Shown here piece after piece: positions 61,001 through 64,000 of a DNA stretch of 64,000 bases; positions within the stretch are counted from its first letter, which is position 1; each line of letters starts with the position of its first letter. The notes under the pieces were generated by a model. The model was not told the origin of the DNA and ran no database searches. It saw nothing but the letters and a program-made list of their open reading frames with translations. The position numbers were made by a program, and so were the translations under genes. The DNA is from Spirosoma sp. KCTC 42546 (GTDB lineage Bacteria > Bacteroidota > Bacteroidia > Cytophagales > Spirosomataceae): assembly GCF_006965485.1 (NCBI RefSeq), contig NZ_CP041360.1, forward strand, positions 5,684,501-5,748,500. Direction: 5' to 3'.

Positions 61001-61882
61001 GGGGTTCTGCTCTAATTGAGGTCCAGGGCGCTTTTCGTAGTTAGGGAGGTTGGCATCATGGTACGTAAATGCCTGTGGTTTTAAATCGTCGTGTAGTTTT
61101 TTAACGTCATCGCCTACAGCCCACAGAATACCCCGTTCGAGCAATTGCTGAAAACCAGGCTGGAGCCAGGTGCGCTCGTCATGACCATAGGCCGTATAGA
61201 AAACGCGTCCTTTACCATATTGCCTAGTCCAGGTGTACGGTTCTTCCGATACGCCTGGCCGGTTGGCCGCTGCCATGTCTTTTGCCTGATCAGCTTTAAT
61301 TTCCCGAACAGCCAATACGTTGTTATCGGCTTGCAGATGGCTGTGTAAGTACGTTTCGTCGTACGCCTTAAAGGAAGGCAGACCAGCTACAATCGGGTTG
61401 CTTGGCTGGGTGAATCGCGTTTGAATGGTATCCATTCGATGCCGCCAGAATTGTCCACCTACCACTTTGTCAACGTACTCGGTTGAGTTGCGAAAACACC
61501 AGGACGCGCAATGCACTGGAATGATCCCTTTCCCGGATGCGACATAATCCAGCATTGCTTTTTCCTGCGGCTTTGGAATACTGTCCCAGTTGGCATAAAT
61601 CAGCAAGCCATCATATTTATTCAGGTTTTCGGTATTCAGATCTTCCAGCTTATCGGTGTAGGTAAAGTTGATACCTTTATCGCCTAGAGCGGCCATAATT
61701 TCAGGCACCCGTTCGATTGGCTTGTGATGACCATTATCGCCCAGAAACAGAATTTCTATCCGGCGTGGTTTTGCCCCGCGTGAATTTGCAGACTCCTGAC
61801 GAACACTTGTTTTGGGAGCCGACTGGCGGGCGCATTGGGCAAAGACGGTTGCGAGCCCAATAAGTATGAGTAGCTTTTTCAT
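58088..61882 (-). CDS. Giant mosaic lipoprotein: ThuA, PVC-type propeller, HEAT-like, CARDB and cupredoxin domains
   Basis: A 1264-residue exported lipoprotein (LATVFAQCARQ; lipid Cys about 17). Domains in order: ThuA-like (about 45-260, class I glutamine-amidotransferase-like fold, LLIYANWDSIP), PVC-type membrane-bound dehydrogenase beta-propeller (about 300-680, VPVDFTLDLFAHEP, GWDERGRLYAL-type repeats), helical HEAT-like repeats (about 690-860), a His-rich linker (HDMAAHNHADME), CARDB (about 905-1030) and a C-terminal azurin/plastocyanin-like domain (about 1150-1264). The last has the type 1 copper pattern: His in MQHN and CTFPGHWRMM (Cys, His at +5, Met at +9). Cytochrome c CxxCH is absent. 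It follows an oxidoreductase and an isomerase gene on the same strand, suggesting sugar oxidation with electron transfer through copper. Confidence 0.88.
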   Translation of the reverse strand: MKKLLILIGLATVFAQCARQSAPKTSVRQESANSRGAKPRRIEILFLGDNGHHKPIERVPEIMAALGDKGINFTYTDKLEDLNTENLNKYDGLLIYANWDSIPKPQEKAMLDYVASGKGIIPVHCASWCFRNSTEYVDKVVGGQFWRHRMDTIQTRFTQPSNPIVAGLPSFKAYDETYLHSHLQADNNVLAVREIKADQAKDMAAANRPGVSEEPYTWTRQYGKGRVFYTAYGHDERTWLQPGFQQLLERGILWAVGDDVKKLHDDLKPQAFTYHDANLPNYEKRPGPQLEQNPLSPEESMKHIQVPVDFTLDLFAHEPNVMHPIAMAWDERGRLYALITKDYPNERKPEGGSDYIVICEDTDKDGKADKFTNFAEGLSIPTGMAFGNGGLYVSQAPHMLFLQDTNGDDKADVKKIVFTGFGTFDTHAGPSNLHYGFDNWIWGSVGYSGFKGKIGADSVKFSQGFFRFKPDGSKLEYMTSTSNNTWGLGFQETGDIFGSTANNSHGWYMAIPNQYFHGAPHLRENGSRSTDTHKDMKPITEKVRQVDVFGGFTAAAGHNFYTARAFPKKYWNTVAFVAEPTGHILHQNMMQKSGTNFEDADGFNLIAGADEWFAPVFAEVGPDGAVWVVDWYSYIIQHNPTPKGATNGSGNAYETPLRDFTHGRIYRVGYKNAPAYRPMTLSKDRPDELVAALKNTNMFWRMTAQRLLIERNNKDVFPQLIALVNDRSVDEIGNNPAAIHALWTLQGLNMLDGSTIVSIALADALKHPAPAVRKTAIQVMPPKPEAADALLGALTDTEPLVVLNALLKLSELPQSQATQQAILARLEKGTEVNDRWLPEAFAAVLTSQNGQLLKTYLKQLATNAPAKATHDMAAHNHADMEKTSATVTAAASTQANSSSNLPDLVIAAIRTTPESPFVREGVRLFVDVTNVGGVAIPEGTPIPLSVRVEGPKGAAEGAKIDFVSVTHDKGIKPGETVTISKSNNGPWVGDMGVTFERAGQYTLTAMLDRENKIAEGNEQNNNATQTLTYRAPQSLSAYTLERATRSYASVAPVDSVIALLRQSQKVAAAQGEAIVKGVSEGWNMKQKATVQDVDKSFLASLTSSVSTENRERLSRLYDAWGLTKEAPVDPNVEVVRMKTVREEMRYDKKEFTVTAGKQVEIVLENPDAMQHNLVIGKPKSMEIIGAAADKLITAKDGAEKNYVPAIAQVIAATPLVNPDQTYRLKFTAPSTPGDYPFVCTFPGHWRMMNGVMRVTKAAQSMNAK

Positions 61883-61886
61883 GGTT

Positions 61887-61987
61887 TTTTAAACGCAAAG
61901 GGCGCAAAGGATTCGCAGAGAGCGCAAAGGACTTGCTATATATTCTTCGCGTTCTCTGCGAATCCTTTGCGCCCTTTGCGTTTAAAA
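61887..61987. terminator. 34-bp perfect inverted repeat between the Gfo/Idh/MocA and giant-protein genes
   Basis: Arms 61887-61920 and 61954-61987 are exact inverted copies built of GCAAAGG-type direct repeats. It fills the 107-bp gap between two same-strand genes (61990 and 58088), so it may limit read-through inside the operon. Confidence 0.87.
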
Positions 61988-61989
61988 AT

Positions 61990-63105
61990 TTATTCGTTAA
62001 AATCTGGTAATTGAATCAACTTCCCACCCTGCAACGCTGATTCATGCGCCAGGATACCCACGCTCGTCCAGTTAGCCGACTGAGCCGCATTCGGGAAGGG
62101 CTCACGGTCTTCGACAATAGCCGATAAAAACTCATTCACCATGTGCGGGTGCGAACCACCGTGGCCACCACCCTGCGTAAACGACAGGTGTTGCTGCTCA
62201 TCAGCATCGTATACGCCTTTGGTTGTGAAGCGCTGAATGGGCTCCGGTAACAAATGCGCGTAGTCGGGTACGGTTACTTTCTCGGGGATTTCCGGCTCTG
62301 GCTTTTTAGCGGTATGAATCACCGGTTGCTCATCTTCAATGAGTTGCCACTCGAATGATTTTTTATCACCGTACACCTCAAAACTCTCGCGATACTGACG
62401 CGCTACGTCGAACAGTGACCGATAGACATAGGCCGACAAGTCGCTGTTCTTAAACTTAATATGGGCCGATTCAACCGCAAATGGCGAATTGTGAATCTTA
62501 GCCAGTTCCTCCCGAATTGTTCCCGAACCAAAGCAGGACACATAATCGGCTTCGAGCTTGAGTAATCCGGCCACCGGGCCAACGCAGTGCGTGGCATAGT
62601 GCATGGGCGGTAATCCAGGCCAATAGTCAGGCCATCCGTCCATGTCCTGTTGGTGACTGGCCTTCAGGAACTGTACTTTGCCTAACTGCCCTGTTTCGTA
62701 TAACTCCTTGACAAACAGAAACTCGCGACTATACACCACGGTTTCCATCATCATGTATTTCTTACCGCTTTCCTTAGTCGCTTTCACGATTTCCAGACAT
62801 TCCTCAACCGTAGTGGCCATCGGAACCGTACAGGCCACATGCTTACCAGCCCGCAGCGCTTTTAGGCTTTGCTCGGCATGATTCGGAATCGGTGAGTTAA
62901 TATGAACCGCATCGACGTTCGGATCGGCGAGCAGTTCGTCGTAGTTACTGTAGCGCTTTTCAATGCCATACGCATCGCCGATTTCGTTTAGTTTTTCGAC
63001 GTTACGCTGGCAAATGGCGTACATGTTTGCGTTTGGATGACGCTGATAAATCGGAATAAATTCGGCCCCAAAGCCCAGGCCAACAATAGCGATATTTAGT
63101 TTCAT
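61990..63105 (-). CDS. Gfo/Idh/MocA-family oxidoreductase
   Basis: A 371-residue NAD(P)-dependent dehydrogenase. Rossmann motif IVGLGFGAEFIP at the N terminus, then the DAVHINSPIPNHAEQSLKAL segment. The usual EKP motif is replaced by CTVPMATTVEEC. A C-terminal alpha/beta domain includes HYATHCVGP and GGHGGSHPHMVNEFLSA. The HxxH-type His and Lys choices suggest sugar or inositol oxidation. It lies 40 bp downstream of the isomerase gene on the same strand, a common sugar-catabolism pair. Confidence 0.93.
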   Translation of the reverse strand: MKLNIAIVGLGFGAEFIPIYQRHPNANMYAICQRNVEKLNEIGDAYGIEKRYSNYDELLADPNVDAVHINSPIPNHAEQSLKALRAGKHVACTVPMATTVEECLEIVKATKESGKKYMMMETVVYSREFLFVKELYETGQLGKVQFLKASHQQDMDGWPDYWPGLPPMHYATHCVGPVAGLLKLEADYVSCFGSGTIREELAKIHNSPFAVESAHIKFKNSDLSAYVYRSLFDVARQYRESFEVYGDKKSFEWQLIEDEQPVIHTAKKPEPEIPEKVTVPDYAHLLPEPIQRFTTKGVYDADEQQHLSFTQGGGHGGSHPHMVNEFLSAIVEDREPFPNAAQSANWTSVGILAHESALQGGKLIQLPDFNE

Positions 63106-63145
63106 TGTAGTACCGACCGTCCCAGTCGGCTGGAAGGTTTATGAT

Positions 63146-64000
63146 TTATAGTCTGTTACCCACTAAATGGTCTACGGCATCGGTAGTTGGCGTTAGTTGG
63201 CTTTTTATAAATGCCAGCCCATCTACCGCCAACTGCTCCGGCGACTCGAACATGGGCCTGAAAATATGCGTAGCGGCTGCAAGTTCAGGTGGATTTGGGC
63301 CAAAGGCTTCAATGGCAATCGGCCCATCGTAATCAACTTCCTGTAAAACACCAAATACCTCATCGAAATTGATATGACCCTTTCCAGGTGTGGAACGGTC
63401 ATTTTCCGAAATCTGGACGTGAACCAGGTAAGGCGCTACTTTCCGTAAGGCATCACCGATGTTTTTCTCCTCCATATTTGCATGGAACGTGTCAAATGCA
63501 GCCTGGCAATTCGGGTGGGCAACGGCCTCAACGTAACGAACAAGATCATCTACGCAAGTGAGCAGGTAGGTTTCAAACCGATTGAGATACTCTATAGCCA
63601 ATGTAACACCTTGCGCTTGGGCGTGTTCGGCTACCTCACGCATTCCGGTTACCGACCAGTTCCATTCCTCTTCCGTAGCTGGCTTACCCGTAAATGTTTT
63701 GAATCCTGCGTATAAAGGCCCCATCAGGATGGTAGACCCAACCGCTTTTGAGCAATCGACAATTTGTTTAAGGTAATCAACCGCGGCCCGACGTACAGAT
63801 GCGTCTGGACTAATAAGGCTATGCTCGTGGCTGCATATTGTACAGGACTGAACGCCTAAGTCCAGCGCTTTTAATTGCTGACCTAAACGCTGCCACTTTT
63901 CCAGATTAGCAGGCGTACCGCCCGGCTCATTGATGGGGACTTCAACAAAATCAAAACCGCTCGTTTTCAGGAACGACAACGTATCGGACAAATTTTCGTC
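63146..64000 (-). CDS. Sugar phosphate isomerase/epimerase (5' end beyond window)
   Basis: A TIM-barrel isomerase of the xylose-isomerase-like/AP-endonuclease 2 group. About 284 codons are visible and the frame is open at the right edge, so the true start lies outside. Motifs: FVEVPINEPG, AIEYLNRFETYL, AAFDTFHANMEE, HVQISENDRSTPGKGHINF and PIAIEAFGPN, supplying the metal Glu, Asp, His and Glu. Such enzymes interconvert ketoses such as tagatose or psicose. It is the first visible gene of an operon with the Gfo/Idh/MocA oxidoreductase and the giant mosaic protein. Confidence 0.93.
   Translation of the reverse strand, partial: DENLSDTLSFLKTSGFDFVEVPINEPGGTPANLEKWQRLGQQLKALDLGVQSCTICSHEHSLISPDASVRRAAVDYLKQIVDCSKAVGSTILMGPLYAGFKTFTGKPATEEEWNWSVTGMREVAEHAQAQGVTLAIEYLNRFETYLLTCVDDLVRYVEAVAHPNCQAAFDTFHANMEEKNIGDALRKVAPYLVHVQISENDRSTPGKGHINFDEVFGVLQEVDYDGPIAIEAFGPNPPELAAATHIFRPMFESPEQLAVDGLAFIKSQLTPTTDAVDHLVGNRL

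Noticed and set aside
1..64000. CRISPR arrays, tRNA or rRNA genes, insertion sequences and prophage
   Set aside because: No regular spaced repeats, cloverleaf-like segments, transposase motifs or phage structural genes were seen in any gap; the inverted repeats lack adjacent transposase genes.

Overview
The window looks like chromosomal DNA from a Bacteroidota bacterium of the order Cytophagales, most like Spirosoma or a close relative. This is inferred from a SusC/SusD pair, a LytTR two-component pair, an arsenosugar cluster of the Cytophagales type, a ThuA/PVC-type dehydrogenase-like giant protein, near-balanced base composition, and a promoter with the Bacteroidota -7 motif TAnnTTTG. There are no phage genes, insertion sequences, CRISPR arrays, tRNAs or rRNAs that I can support.

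Region 1 (1-14.6 kb) is an envelope and transport block. It holds the end of a sensor histidine kinase, a small membrane protein, a DUF389 membrane protein, a CPA1 Na+/H+ antiporter, a ClC chloride channel/transporter, a coiled-coil protein followed by a TPR protein, and a complete RND efflux operon (adaptor, permease, outer-membrane factor). Three transcripts in this block share phased TCTAAG half-sites repeating every 11 bp, which looks like the operator of an OmpR-type response regulator, plausibly the partner of the truncated kinase.

Region 2 (14.6-25.2 kb) is a DUF2147 protein followed by an arsenosugar-type cluster: TIGR04282-like and TIGR04283-like transferases, purine nucleoside phosphorylase, a sterol-desaturase-family hydroxylase, a mercuric-reductase-like flavoprotein, the radical SAM enzyme ArsS and an AhpD-like protein. 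A GH1-like glycosidase, an SDR and an HMG-CoA reductase with an extra N-terminal domain sit in its middle. No ArsM-type arsenite methyltransferase is visible in the window.

Region 3 (25.2-36.3 kb) has a SusD/SusC pair, a small Cys-pair protein, a LytTR regulator with its LytS-type kinase, a large noncoding stretch containing an orphan terminator-like hairpin, a PKD/beta-helix lipoprotein and thioredoxin. Region 4 (36.3-56.9 kb) is mostly housekeeping: pyruvate dehydrogenase E2, an RlmI-like methyltransferase, a sugar isomerase, a zinc phospholipase C-like protein, ribosomal protein S20, RadC, a pseudouridine synthase, exonuclease III, a nucleoside transporter, an M28 peptidase, a vanadium-type haloperoxidase, a mutS-rad52 pair, a PIN toxin-antitoxin pair, a SpoU methyltransferase and a histone H1-like Lys/Ala-rich protein. 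Region 5 (57-64 kb) has an orphan histidine kinase and a minus-strand sugar-metabolism operon ending in a 1264-residue mosaic protein with a copper-site domain.

A theme across the window is long, nearly perfect inverted repeats of many unrelated sequences in short intergenic gaps, often exactly between convergent stop codons. One such palindrome lies inside the reading frame of the outer-membrane efflux gene. All functional calls rest on reading the sequence and remembered family motifs; no database search was run.
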